Below are positions 19,715-31,680 of a stretch of 64,000 nt of DNA, piece after piece. The stretch lies in NCBI GenBank assembly GCA_009823395.1, contig CM020516.1:9118001-9182000 (forward strand), written 5' to 3'. Position numbers and translations under genes: made by a program. Below the pieces are notes generated by a model. That model made no database searches, was not told the origin of the DNA, and worked only from the letters and a program-made list of their open reading frames with translations. Origin of the DNA: Thamnaconus septentrionalis (lineage: Eukaryota > Chordata > Actinopteri > Tetraodontiformes > Monacanthidae). Within the stretch, counting starts at the first letter, position 1; the number at the start of each line of letters is the position of its first letter.

Positions 19715-19840
19715 GAGCACTTAGCCCAGTCCATTAGCGCTGTTTGGTGTCCCATTAGTCTGCAAATGTGTCACACCTGCAGAGAGGGGATTATAATCCT
19801 TAACAACACCTATAAAATCAGCCTCTGGCTAATGCACCCC
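19715..19840 (+). promoter_or_regulatory. gnrh3: gnrh3 proximal promoter
   Basis: TATA box TATAAAA at 19811-19817. Eleven bases upstream is a perfect 12-base palindrome GGATTATAATCC (19788-19799), two head-to-head TAATCC/GGATTA bicoid/Otx-type sites. Further up are an E-box CACCTG (19774-19779), an octamer-like TGCAAAT (19761-19767), and two CCATTAG homeodomain-like sites (about 19731 and 19752). Otx control of GnRH genes is known in mammals; use of these sites here is inference. Confidence 0.7.
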
Positions 19841-19864
19841 ATGTTAAGAGGGGGACACACACCG
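19841..19864 (+). other. gnrh3: gnrh3 non-coding exon 1 (approximate 5' end)
   Basis: The expected start lies about 30 bases after the TATA box, and ACCG|GTAAGT gives a strong donor at 19865. A very short untranslated first exon followed by a small intron is the normal GnRH gene layout. The 3' border is firm; the 5' border is estimated. Confidence 0.65.
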
Positions 19865-20073
19865 GTAAGTCTGTCTTGAATGGGAATTTTTTTCTCTCTC
19901 TCTCTCTCACTAAACGTTCATTAGCCTTGAATTACACTTCTTATTAATTACCGCAGTCCTTGGTTTCTGAACCATAAAACTGAGGGAAAAAAGGAGGCGG
20001 TGGCAACGTCGCTGTTCATCACCACTTGGGCTTCCTCCACCTCCTCATCATCCTCCTCCTACGCAGCTTCTCA

Positions 20074-20211
20074 ATGGAGGCGAACGGCAGAGCCATGATG
20101 CAGGTGTTGTTGTTGACGCTGGTGGTCCAGGTCGCTCTGTCCCAGCACTGGTCCTACGGGTGGCTGCCGGGTGGAAAGAGAAGTGTGGGCGAGCTGGAGG
20201 CAACCATCCGG
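20074..20211 (+). CDS. gnrh3: gnrh3 exon 2 coding part: signal peptide, decapeptide, cleavage site
   Basis: 46 codons ending LEATIR|GTGAGG. The exon begins at 20067 after CTACGCAG, leaving a seven-base leader piece. It carries all of the bioactive peptide. Confidence 0.98.
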
Positions 20212-20957
20212 GTGAGGGTTTTGTTTTTTGATGGACCCTTTAAAAAAAAAAAAATGTTTTATTCAAAGCTCAAGGCAACAAAAAAAAAAAAAAAAAAAAA
20301 AAAGGGCAGAAAATGTGTTTGGCTTTTTTTCCCCCCTAAGCCTAACCAGTCTCGCACGGCTGTTGCTTTTCTTTTCCTCACAATTTTTCAACCCCCATTA
20401 ACTGGACGCGGCTTCACATCCAATTCCCATCCCATAATATCTCTGTTTTATTGTGCTTAGATGATGGGTACGGGAGGAGTGGTGTCTCTTCCCGAGGAGG
20501 CGAGTGCCCAGACCCAAGAGAGACTTAGACCATACAGTGTTGTAAGTGCCTGCTATACATAATTCATCACCAATGTCTACTTCAATTGTGCAATATTAAT
20601 GTACACTACACCACTGGGTGCGCAACTGTGTTCCAAAACAGAAATGACAATATACAAAATGCTGAATGGCTTTTCACTTCTTTTTTTTTTATTGTCCCTT
20701 TTTGCATGATTGAATGTGTGAATGCTTAATTTTATCTTTCTGAGCGCTGGCAGATGCGACGCTGCTGCTGTTTTGTTTTTTTTTCTTCTTGCTTTTGCAG
20801 GATTGTTTGCATGGTTGCTCTCATGTATGAAAAATTTAAATACTGCTTTGATGAAATATTCAAGCGGGACTTCAAATTAGATTTAATTTCCAATCCCCTG
20901 TAGATTAATAACGATTCCAGCCACTTTGACCGAAAGAAAAGATTCCAAAAGAACTGA
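20074..20957 (+). CDS. gnrh3: Progonadoliberin-3 (salmon-type GnRH precursor)
   Basis: Neuropeptide precursor made in terminal nerve and other forebrain neurons of teleosts; the amidated decapeptide acts on GnRH receptors. Coding exons 20074-20211, 20461-20541 and 20904-20957 join in phase 0 to give 90 residues, the usual length. Residues 1-23 are the signal peptide (hydrophobic [13 protein letters not shown]). Residues 24-33 are [10 protein letters not shown], the salmon-type GnRH: Q becomes pyroglutamate, G34 donates the amide, K35-R36 is the cleavage site. Residues 37-90 are the GnRH-associated peptide ([10 protein letters not shown] onward, ending RKKRFQKN). The start is the first ATG after the exon 2 acceptor at 20066, in acceptable context. 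Same strand as ptpre, about 2.3 kb downstream. Intact, with no substitution in the decapeptide. Confidence 0.98.
20212..20460 (+). other. gnrh3: gnrh3 intron 2
   Basis: 249 bases containing a long A tract (about 20280-20303). Short introns are typical of GnRH genes. Confidence 0.85.
20461..20541 (+). CDS. gnrh3: gnrh3 exon 3: associated-peptide core
   Basis: 27 codons, [20 protein letters not shown] and RLRPYSV, the well-conserved GAP segment of GnRH3 precursors. Acceptor GCTTAG, donor GTT|GTAAGT. Confidence 0.97.
20542..20903 (+). other. gnrh3: gnrh3 intron 3
   Basis: 362 bases, T-rich toward the 3' end; no extra exon visible. Confidence 0.85.
20904..20957 (+). CDS. gnrh3: gnrh3 exon 4: GAP C-terminus and stop
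   Basis: [17 protein letters not shown] and TGA. Acceptor CTGTAG. The basic RKKR run near the end matches other fish GnRH3 precursors. Confidence 0.96.
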   Translation: MNNDSSHFDRKKRFQKN

Positions 20958-21095
20958 GGAGCTGCAAAAGAAGAAGAAAAGAAGAGGACTGACACACCGG
21001 TGGATGACGCCTCGTCACCTGCTTTGCATCAGCTCTATGTGTAATCATCAAATCCATGCCAAACTGTAACAATAAAGTTTGTCAGTTTTTTTTTT
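20958..21095 (+). other. gnrh3: gnrh3 3' UTR with polyadenylation signal
   Basis: AATAAA at 21071-21076, about 114 bases after the stop, followed by a GT/T-rich stretch that fits a downstream element. This makes a short 3' UTR as usual for GnRH genes. Confidence 0.8.
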
Positions 21096-21120
21096 CTTCC
21101 TTTGAACTCTGGCAAAAGTG

Positions 21121-22960
21121 TGAAGTCTTTTCTTGGGGAAAACTTCACCCCCTCCTCTCGGCTAAATTAAATCGTCTTTGTCGAGCACCCACGACCGACA
21201 AGCATGACAAAATCGCAGCACAACAATCTTAGCATGACAGCAGCTGGTGATTAGGCCAATTTATTAGAAATCAATGACTTGATTGAATTTGTTACAGTTC
21301 TGGTAATTCCATTTGGACTGCCATGCCAGTCATGCGCACGTGCAATGTGGAAAATCACACCAGCTGATTTGTTTCCCCCCCTCTCTGCTGGCACCTGCAC
21401 GTCGATTAGGCCCCCAGGCTGCTTCTGCTGTCCACAAAAGCTTAACGCTAATTTATTAAAAAACCTGCAGCCGTCCAAAACGTGTGGCGTAAATAGTGTA
21501 AAACTTTTCCTTTTTTTTTTTTTTAAACACCGCCCGCCCCCACCATACAGGAAATTGGTGTTCATTATAAAAATTGGAATTTCATATCGGGAAAGGAAAG
21601 GAAATCAGCAGGGGGCATATGTTTTAAAGAGAACTCATTTTCTGGCAAAGCCCCACAGACAGAGCACCATACTAATCGCCTGGTGCATAAGGGGCCGGGA
21701 TTCATGAACTGTGCTGACACCGTGGAGGCCCCCGCATTGTTAGAGCACAGTTGTAATGCACACCAATGAACCCAAAACCCGCTGGCACAACTGGGAAAAG
21801 TGCGAACATTATAAAAGCACATAGAATTAAAGAGAAATTAAACCACATTCCATTGCACTTCCAGAACAATGCTCGCTCATTTGTGATACTTCACATCGCC
21901 CGGTTTAATATTCATGCTGCTAATTTGCATAACACAATCATTCCCTTTGATGGGGGGTGGGGGGAGGGGTCGGGGGGGAACTTTAAATTTAAAGTGCTAC
22001 TTTACATTCTCTGACAGAGTAACAGGAGAAGAGTGTTTACTTCTTCTTTTTGGGCTGGTGGGTAACTTTTCAACACCCTCAAACGTAGATGGGGAGGATA
22101 TTTCCTAAACTCTTTTTGTTGTTGTTGTTGTTGTTGTAGTTGACGTTGTTATTGCGCTTGTGTGTGTGAGGAATAATTAATGCTCACAGATAAAGCGTGA
22201 AATTCCGTAAATTCCCTTTAAATAATTCCCAGAGCATCTGCTGTGAAAGCCAACTTTCTCCCTCCCAGTGTCCTCATCAAGGACCCGCCTAATTGCACGT
22301 ATATCAGAACAACAAAAACCTGCTGGTATCTATGTTTCCAAATTTGATTTAACCTCACTTTCTCCTTCGCGGACCCCCAGGTGGATATTTACTTTGTTTA
22401 CCTCAAATTAAACTTCATATTGTTTACAGCCTCTCGGTCCCTGAACATTTTATAGCATTTTAGAATTATTTCTTTATTTATTTTTTGTAATGATTGTAGA
22501 GTTGGGATTCATTTGAATGTTCCCCTCATCTGCATGAAAATTATATAATTAACTTTTGATTAACCAGCTCAGTTGAGTTGGTTCCCCCATGCACACTGGT
22601 GAATAGTACCCACCGCATTTTAATGACTGTTTTCCAATTGAGTGGCGACCTTTTCATCAAAGAGCCACAACTGGGGCTAAACAACGGTGAGGGAAGAAGG
22701 TGAAGGGAAATTAAAAAAAAACGCATCACGGTGAGGAAGACAATAGCAAAAGGGGGCCGACGGGGTAGGATGTCATCCTTAAATATAACAACAAAGATGA
22801 AAGCCACCACGCTGCACGTCGTGGCCACAAGCCAAGCTCTTTTGCTGCGGGCTGAACCCATTGTTAAAGCCGCGGAGGTCACGTCCACTGGCGTATTTAG
22901 AGGGAAAGCACAGGAAGCCGAGAATGGCCCATTGTTGCGCGTCCTTGCTTAGGGAATACT
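21121..22960. promoter_or_regulatory. Conserved-element-like blocks downstream of gnrh3
   Basis: Complex AT-rich sequence with few simple repeats and many homeodomain-type words, for example GATTAGGCCAATTTATTAG (about 21250), TTTAATATTCATGCTGCTAA (about 21904) and GAATAATTAATGC (about 22170). No coding frame is credible. It looks like clustered enhancers, possibly for gnrh3 or a distant gene; conservation was not testable here. Confidence 0.4.
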
Positions 22961-25100
22961 ATTATTATGAAGGGCAATATAATTTTTTTTTTTGATATAT
23001 TTTTTTTTTTGTGCCATTCATTTGTTGAGGGGCGAGGGGGAAAAAAACAGAACATATTTGGATAATGACTTGAGGAAAGGAGGGAGGTCTCAGAGCTCCT
23101 CCATCCAAGGCTGCGCCGCCGCCTTTTACGCACCTGCCAATCAAGCGAGCCCGAGCTGATGCCTGCGCATCCGCGGCGCAAGGTCCTGCGCCGTCGAATA
23201 AGCATTCCATCATACGCATAATATAGTTTTCATTTCGTCGCAATTATGCCGGGCGTGCGCGCGCGCCCACGCGATCGCGCTTCCGATGGGTCATAGGAAA
23301 CTTTTATTGAAGCGGAGTGTATAATAAAGTCATTTTCCAGGTGCTTGTTGTGGCTCTTATTATGAACAGAATGATAATTTCCCCTGGAGGAATCTGGCAC
23401 TGCATATCAATTGAAGTTTAGTGTGGGTCTTATTATGTTCCCGCAGGCTATAGTAGAAGGCAAAGTCATCTTCAGAGAGAGTCTAAATGTCAGGGAGGTC
23501 TTCAAACACTTTTCCACCCTCCTCCTCTTCCTCCCCCCCCTCCTCCTCTCCCCTCACTGCCTCGCCGAAAAGGGGTCTTTGGGTAAGAGCTGCGTCTTGG
23601 ACTTTGCTGAGGTGAGGTGGTGAGGAGGAGGAGGAGGAGGAGGAGGAGGACAGACAGACAGGGAAGAGGAGGAAGGCTAAGCAGTCGACATGAAATTTTA
23701 CAAGAGGAAAAACACCCCCCCTCCATCCTTTAAAAAAAGGAACAACTGTAAGAACCGGCCAGAGCAGAAACAAACAAACAAACAAACAAAAATTCACGCT
23801 TGAACAAACACGCGCCTTGCCCTCTGCGCTGCCCACTCGCTCGCCGTTTCCACTGGCGTCCACGTGGTGTCACTCTTGAGCTTTACGTTCCCCCATCCGT
23901 CTCCTGCCGGGCCATCAGTGATTCCATCACTACTTCACTTGCACAAACTGCCATTTCCCCCTCTCCACATCTAGCAAAGACTTAGAACAATATTCTAAGT
24001 CTGGGTGAAAAAAAAAAAAAAAAGAATGGGAAAAAAAGGAAATGTTAATTTCTCTGTACGCTTAGAAAAAAAATAAAATGAAACGCGTTTTGTATGATTG
24101 TGCTGCCGAGCTTTACATGGCCTGAAACCAAGCTCACGGAATTGCGTGGAAATTTCATTTAAAAGCCTCGTCGTCTGTGGGAAGTTGTGAGCTTCACAAG
24201 TGTTCTTAAGTCTGTCATTTGCATACCATTCATATATTTTATTCCATCTTTTTTCTATTTCCTCCCCGCGCCTTTTTTTCCACTTGACTGAAGCTGGAAG
24301 TGCAGCAGTGTATATACGGCGGCGTGTACAGTACAGCAGCGGCGCGTTGGCCTTCCTTCAGCCTTCTTGGCTGGCAGGGAACCTTCCTGTTGTGATCCGA
24401 CTCCTCTCCTTTGATCAAAGAACAGCGTTAAAGCACTGGGAGAAGGAGGAGGTATGAAATATGAATGAATACAGCTGTGTTTTGATGGATATGTCTCAAA
24501 GTATCCCAGTAAGAGACTGCTAAAGGCCAGGAAATCTGTTTGTGTTGTGGAAATAGTCTCTTCCTCGCCCGTTTCGTCGGCGGCTTCATCTCGGGTAGCT
24601 TTTCACTTCATATTTTAGAGAATCCTTTGTTAGGAAAGAGATCAGCTCCTCATCCATGAATTTGTCGGAAAGTGTTCTAAGAGGCCCTAGTTCCTAATAT
24701 ATATCATTAATGACACCATTTCCTTTGTTTGGTCTTGAAACCACCTTTTGAACAGAACTGAGGAGGATATTTATTATTTTTCTGGGGTAGACCCAAAGTT
24801 CTCGCAGATGGAAGGAGATCTTATATGAGGTGATGGAGGCTTTGTCACTAGTTATGTCTGTGATTCCACTTCCTTTCTTGCTCAAACCTCCCCCGACGGG
24901 ACGTGTGACTCATTTTTGAAGTTGGAAGTTGATACTGTGGTGTAAAACTAACGCTCCCATCTGAATTAAGAAACTATCAGAGCTCTCGCTCGAAAAAAAA
25001 AAAAACCCTTCACATTTCCAGAGTTAGATGAACTCATCTCTCTCCAATTTTACTTCTTCAATAAACAAAGATAATAAAAGAGGCGGCCTCGTAAAAAAAA
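22961..25100. other. Gene-free stretch
   Basis: Poly-T runs near 22983 and 23001, a CG-alternating run near 23255-23280, (GGA)n at about 23620-23650, (CAAA)n near 23769-23790, and poly-A near 24008-24023. No exon supported. Confidence 0.5.
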
Positions 25101-25460
25101 AAAAGAACACACAATTATTAGGAAAGGCTTTTAAAATGAAAATTGGGGCCTATGGATGTTTTAACACCTCGCCAGAGCTCCACTGTCTTATTAATATGAA
25201 TTTAAAGACTCCCCTCCGTCATTTAGGACTATATTAACTAAGATCCGGGCAGGCTGTGTGGATCCGGCCCATATCTCTGGACTGCTGTAAGTTCAGAACT
25301 TTCTGCCGGGGCTTTATTAGCCTCACTAATAGCCAGGTTCCCCCGTCCCCCACCCTGAATGCCAGGGTGCACCTCTGCTGGGATCTAGGCGGGGAGGAGC
25401 GGGGGGGCTCAGATCCTGTCAGAGACTTGGTCACATTAAGCCAGCCGTAATCTTTAGGGT
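25101..25460. promoter_or_regulatory. Candidate conserved non-coding element
   Basis: A repeat-free block including GGAAAGGCTTTTAAAATG, CTTATTAATATGAATTTAAA and GGCTTTATTAGCCTCACTAA. Balanced composition and several TAAT cores contrast with the C-rich, low-complexity sequence that follows (25460-25760). Function inferred only from appearance. Confidence 0.35.
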
Positions 25461-28150
25461 ACTCCACTCCCGCTGACCCACATCTGACGCCCGTTCCATC
25501 CCTGCCGCTTACCCCCCGACCGCTCGCCTCTCCCTCCCCGCCAATCTGGTCCACCCATCCCACTTCAGTTATGCCACCCTTGGCTCTTCCCAACCCTACC
25601 CCAACCCCCCTCTGCGCCGTGCCTCCCTCACTCCCACGTCTCGCCACCCTTGTGTGATAGTGCACCCCCCCACGCCCCCATCCTCACACACCACCACCAA
25701 AAAAAACAAAACAACACAAAAAAACCCACCCACTCCCTGCCGCACCAACCCGCCTGACGACTCGTCCGGCTGGCCACAGCGAGGAGCGCGCCTTATCCCG
25801 GCGTAACGGCAATTAGCAGTGCAAAGCAAAAGCTGCGCGAGAGGACCGGATTCCCCCCGTCCACGTTTCAACCCCGGATCACGAGTCTCCAGCACAACTT
25901 CAAGGCGAGCCATGCAATTAGCTACAATAATGATAATGTGTTGTAGGGGAACAAAGAGAGGCCAAAACAGACTGCTGGTGTGAGGGAGAGTGGGGTGCTA
26001 ATAGTAGGGGGGTTATTTGAATACCCTGGTGCAGATAGGAGACCAAATCAGACTGATTATCAAACGTATGATGAATTACATTTTTCCTCTAATTATCCGT
26101 GCCTTTCATGTGCAGACCAGCTGAGTGAGTTTTGCATTCTAGACATCTCCGGTCAGTGGTCTTTGGGCGTCACACTGGGGTTACGTCTTTTATTCCCTCC
26201 AACAAAAACGCGCGAGGAGTTACTCATGTGGTTCGGCGGGGCGGGGGGAGGGGAGAGTTGCACTGACAATTTTCTTAGTTGACTTAATTAGGTACTTTGT
26301 GAAAAAGGGAAAAAAAAAAAAAAGATACTATTTGGCGCCGGCGCAGGAACGGGGAGACGGAGGAAGTGTGCGGTTTGATGTTTCCACGATCACAGATGTG
26401 TTGACACGGAGTCAAAACACGCTGGAAACAAACCACAAAAACCCCCGACCACAAACGAGAACATTTTCAAGTCGAGGCTGCTCGCGAGTGGATGCAGTTG
26501 GGAAGCGGACTCGCTGCTGCTTCGGCTCCAAGACACGCACGCACACATGCGCACACACGCACACAAAAAAGAGTGCAGCCGCCTATTCTCTCCGCTGTGA
26601 GCGGAGACCATTCCTACAGTCTCACATCCAGAGGTTTATAGAGGATATTTTGCTGGGTGTTGTGCAAAACGAACCGTGTCCCCAGAGCAGCAGCAACTTC
26701 ACCTTGGCGGAGTAATGCTGTGATATTCTGTTTATTCTTCACTCACTTCATTTTACTCAGAGGAAATCCTCTGGAGATGGCTTATCTTGGAGCTGGAACA
26801 GGTGCACTCTAATTTACTCCTATTGCTTGGGGAGCCCAGGGGCCCCTGTAGAGAAGAAAGTAGCAATGTAGCACACTCCACTGTAAAACACAAACAGCCA
26901 GAGAAAGAGCATTTAATCGAAAGAGAAGAAAACTGGGAGCTTTTGAGTGCAGCCGGATTATTTGGATGCAGAATTTCTTTCTCTTTTTTTTCTTACTTGT
27001 TGTTGTTGTTGTTGTTTTCCAGAGGAGGAGGAGGAGGCGGGGGAAGGGCGGAGATGGGGGCGGCTGGAAACCCCCCAAAAAAAAACCCAGTCATTTTATT
27101 TAGCTTGTTGAACAGTGTTAACTTTGTTTAATACTGCCTTGCTACGCATGGCAAAGCAGGAGATGACGTGGGGGACCTGTTGTGTTGCCCCCGTATAATA
27201 AAACATTTCCTCGCCAGTCACGCCTGAAATATTCGCAGCATTTCAGGCCCAGAAATTGTTTATCACGCCTCTGATGTGCGCCGCTTAGGTAAAGGTGCAC
27301 GTAAATAAGTAAGCTGCGGCCTGTTTGTTTAAGCAGCGCTGCACATTTTCAATACATATATATTCAAACTGCTTCATCTTTTTTTTTTTAACCTCGTCCC
27401 TGCAAAAGAGCCAAGCTTTCAACTTTGGAATTTACGCTCCAATTCCTTCTTCTTCTTCTTCTTCTTCTTCTTCTTCTTCTTCTTTTTTTTTTTTTTTTTG
27501 GAAGAGAACTATGGTTTTTGAAGAGTGGAGCTGCTATGTTATTTGTTTGGTATATTATAAGTCTGAATTCAGTCAGTATTTTTGTTTTGTGTTGTTCGTC
27601 TCCTGGGAATTATGCAATCAAAGCAGATGCCTCAAGCAGTCTAGAAAGCGCCCCTTGTGAATAAGAGAAAATCTTGTACACAGCATTTTTTTGTATGTGT
27701 GTGTGAGGAAGGGGGAGGGGGGGCGTGAGGGGGGCACGACAACAAAGCAAATATATTGTTCTCCGTGCGCTCCGGCTGTATGCTGCACTTAAGAAAAAAA
27801 ACAAAAAAAACAGAAGAAGAAGCAGGAGATAACCATCACACCTGTATTCATTAAAAAAAAAAAAGCCCGACCTTTTGACTCCTTTCAAATGACAATTTTA
27901 CGCCGCTGATGAAGTGTAAAACAACAGCCCCCGCCGCTGACGCAACTGCGGCTCAACCGCCAATGCAATGCAGCGAATCACCATTATGGAAAGCGAGACT
28001 TGGAGCCCCGGCGCTCCGGTCGAGATTTCACAATGCATAACCACACTGGCTCTGGAAACTCACACAAACAGCGGGGAGATAAAGGCGGGTGGGAGAAGAA
28101 AAATACACAGTAGTGGAGAGCAGCACAAGGACAAAAAAGAAGGGGTAAAA
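25461..28150. other. Gene-free stretch, C-rich then mixed
   Basis: Cytosine-rich, purine-poor plus strand up to about 25760, then mixed sequence with a (TTC)n tract at 27445-27482 followed by a T run. No gene. Confidence 0.5.
27445..27482. repeat. (TTC)n trinucleotide repeat plus T tract
   Basis: About 12 TTC units running directly into about 18 T. A homopurine-homopyrimidine tract able to form triplex DNA. Confidence 0.9.
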
Positions 28151-31100
28151 TATATATATATATATATATATATCATATACACTTTTAATGAGTGTGGCAG
28201 CCCCGAGCTCCTGTTTTTAATCACCTTTCCGTGTGACATAATTTGCTGCGAGATTGTATATGCTTGAGGGACTCTCAGTTCTTGTCAACTCAAGAGCATT
28301 TGAACCAATCAATACCTGTCTATCCTGTGGCACACTCATAGTTGGCCATTAGGAAAGAGCTGCTTAAAGTAAGCTCAGCCAATACCATTAGCCCTAGCCT
28401 AAGGGCAGTTCCGTGCCTTAGTCAGGGTAGGCACCTGCCCCCGTCACCCCCACCTCACCCCCTTAACCCCCCGCCGCCCCTCCCCCTACCATTAAGAACC
28501 TCCCCTGAGACATCATTTGGACACATCGGCCAAAGAGCACTTCTTTATTCCCTCTCTTTTCTTTCCCGGGCTCCACCAAAAATCAATACATCTCCCCTTT
28601 TTCTTATTTTCACAATTTTCCCTCAATATTATTCTTCTCCTCTGCCAGAAACCAATGGACTGTGCTTTTCCTTTTTTTTGTCTTTTCATCTACAATTTCC
28701 TGCGACTCACATCAACTGCGCCTCCCGTTCTGGAGGGCAGAAGAGGAAAAAAAAAGAGCGGGGCGGGGGAGGAGGGGTAGGACGGCGGGAATTAAAAAAT
28801 AATTTCATTATCTTGTCAGGCGGAGGCCACGCGCTGCAGCGAATCATCGGAACAAATGCCGTTCGTTCTGCATCTAGTTAATTACCCGTTAGTGCACTTC
28901 TTTTTTTCATTCTTTCTATTCCGCGACGCACTCTCGCTACGTCTGCCGACCGGCCCTTTGCAAGCTCAGCGAAACGTCGCGGCGGCGCTCAAACCTACTA
29001 ATTTGTTTTTGACACTCAATAAGGGAGACATCAGTGCTCAAATATCTTCGGCGTAATCAGCTGAACTTCCTCCGTGTCAGTGTTTTTCCGCTCCGACCAT
29101 GTCATAACACCGAGCCCCAGAGACCCGGAGAGCGCCGCGCGCCGTAATGCTTCCTGGCTGCTTCTAATTTTATTGCGAGAGGGGCCGATGACTTCACGCG
29201 GCGCAAAGTTGCAGAACAAGTGAGACGATTTAACGTCCTCGGGAAGGGGGGCCTGCGTCAGTCACTTATTGCCCTCGCCGCCCCCTATTTTTAATAGAAA
29301 GAGAGAGAAAAAAAGTGGGCCACTGCCCCAAATCTTGGCCTCTGCTGCTTACGGTAATAACTCTGAAGAGTGATAGCCGGTTCCGCAGCACTGGCGATTT
29401 CTGTGGCCGCCTGTATCGATCGGGGGGTCCTAATGAGCAGCAGCGAAGCTGTGGCTAATGGTGTTGTGTCTGCTGTCCGTAGTAAACGCCCACGTCGAGA
29501 TTATCATTCCCAGGGGGGGCAGCGGGAAAGGTTTTGCCAGCCCGAGCCCTCAGGGTGCAAGCGACACACTTCAGAGGTCAAGGTAAACTATCAAACCAAC
29601 AGCCGGGCTCCTCTTCCCCGCCCCTCCCCTCGCTTTAAGGACTATATCGTGCTCTTCTATAGCACCGCGCCGCTTTAATCTCCATATGTGCTCGCGGAGA
29701 CTTCCAGAGCGCCGCCGCGCAGGAAAGGGATTTGAAAAAAAAAAAAAAAAAAGGAGAGAGAGAAAAAAAAAAACTCCGCCGCAGCGTTTGGCGGCTCACT
29801 TTGTCACTTCGGGTCCTTTGTCTAATTTCTCGACAGTAGTTATAAAAAGCCATTACCGGGGGCCCATTGATAGAGACCTCACCAAACTGCCTGACTGTTA
29901 TTAAGAGACCTCGAATAAGACCTGGCTCGCCAGACTGATAATGGCTTATTTGACTTCAGAGATCGACCCTGGCACAAACAGCGCGGCTCCCGGCCCGTAC
30001 CCCTGGTAGCCATTGTCCTCGGCTACGCGCGGCCGTTCTGGCGGCCTTGAGTGACGTCCAACAAGTTCAGCGGATTCGGCGGCGCAAAGTGCACACCAGA
30101 CAGCACATAAAAGTATTTTCGAAGAAGGAGCGGAAACAATCTGATTGTAAAGAAGGGACTTGTTGTCCCTCCTTTATAAACCTGGCTGGGAAATGAAAGG
30201 CGCTGTCGCCTCGCACGCCCGCTGGGGGGTGGGGGGGGGTGTAGGGGTCGGAGACGGGGCGCTTTCAGCCATGTGGGCAATTAAAGTCTCGAAAGGAAAA
30301 AAAAAAAGAAAGTCTTTATTACCACGACGAGGTCCGTCTCAACAGGGGCGGAGGGTCCTCGGCGGCCCCGGCAGCGGTAATGAAGTCAGGCCGCGGCGCG
30401 CCTGCCGCACCTCCACCGAGTCATGCCCTGTTTGGAGTCGCACTCACCATGTCCCGGCAAATGCTGAGCATGTAAAACAGAACTGTCAATTATTCAACAT
30501 GAACAGGAGGATGTATGGAGTGACACGGAGGGGTGGACAGGGGCCGACTAAGCCTGGGGCATATAGGGGGGAGCGGCTTTGAAGTGAGTGTGTGGGCCTG
30601 CAGAGTTGAGCAAGGTGCGCCGGGTAATCTGCGGGAAGGAGTGCGCACCACCACCAACCCCTCCCCCCCGCTCACTCCTCTCCTCCACCCGGCCCCGCTG
30701 CTCCTTCGCCCGTCTCACCCTCTCCTCCCGCCTCCCCGACTTGACTCCTCCACCAGCAGCGGCAGCAGCAGCAGCAGCAGCAGCCGCTCGCCGCGTCCCA
30801 GCGCTGAGCTTCCCCTGCACCCCTTTATGTCCTGCTTCATTTTCCCCTCTGACACACTCACACTCCCTCCTCTCACTTCAGCTCTGCTTCACACATACAT
30901 AAACAAGGCCACACCGACGCACACGCAGACACGCGCACGCACACACTCGGAGCCCGGCACATGCGAGCTAGCGGGCGAGCAGCAAAATGACATGCGAGCG
31001 AGCTCCCTTTGTCTGTGAGGCAAACAGGAGCTGGCAGCACTTGTTACAGATAATAAAGTTGTGACCGGCTGATTTTCTTTTTTTAATTATTATTATTTTT

Positions 31101-31240
31101 TTATTTTGGGAGAAATAGCGTTGCGGTGCCGCACTGTCACGGGGACGGCATTACTCATTTACACAATGAACACTAAAAGTTGCCCCTCTCTCCCGAGCCC
31201 CCTCTTGTAGGCATACAATAGCAAGCTTAATTACATTAAG
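28151..31240. other. Gene-free stretch with CpG-rich parts
   Basis: A TA repeat at about 28151-28173, CpG-dense sequence around 28820-29220 and 29690-30060, and a CAG-rich tract at about 30756-30785. A C-rich polypyrimidine region lies near 30655-30740. Open frames through these are composition artefacts; no splice-compatible exon was recognised. Confidence 0.45.
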
Positions 31241-31680
31241 TTCCGAGAGGGGGGAAGTTAATGGATGACATTTTGCTACACTGCGAGTGCTCCTTCCAAT
31301 AACAATGGAAGCCCAAATAAGACCTAATTAATATGCATAGCAGGGCCAATGAACTTAATTGTCAAGTTGCTTTTATCAACCTGTCAAAGGATTGACAATT
31401 AAAACAGCCTCCGTTAAAACTTTAATGAGAAGCAAGTAGGAGAGAGGGATGATGAGGGAACAAAAAGACACAAGCTTCATCCGTCATGAAAGACGCTACA
31501 AGACAACTACCCATTATTATTTCCTATCAGGATAAAACTATGCAAATCATATTATGCATTTTTAAATAATGAGTCAATGAGTGATATTTAATTTATTACC
31601 TATACTCTTAGAATGAATATTTAACGCTGTTTTTAAGCTGATGAATTCATTAGATAATTTAGTGGTGAGCTGTAAAAAGG
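31241..31680. promoter_or_regulatory. Homeodomain/POU motif-rich candidate enhancer
   Basis: Low-repeat AT-rich block with CCTAATTAATATGCATAG (about 31323), AACTTAATTGTCAAG (about 31353), GACAATTAAAAC (about 31393) and a perfect octamer ATGCAAAT at 31540-31547. The density of TAATTA/ATTA cores is typical of developmental conserved elements. Activity is inferred. Confidence 0.45.
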
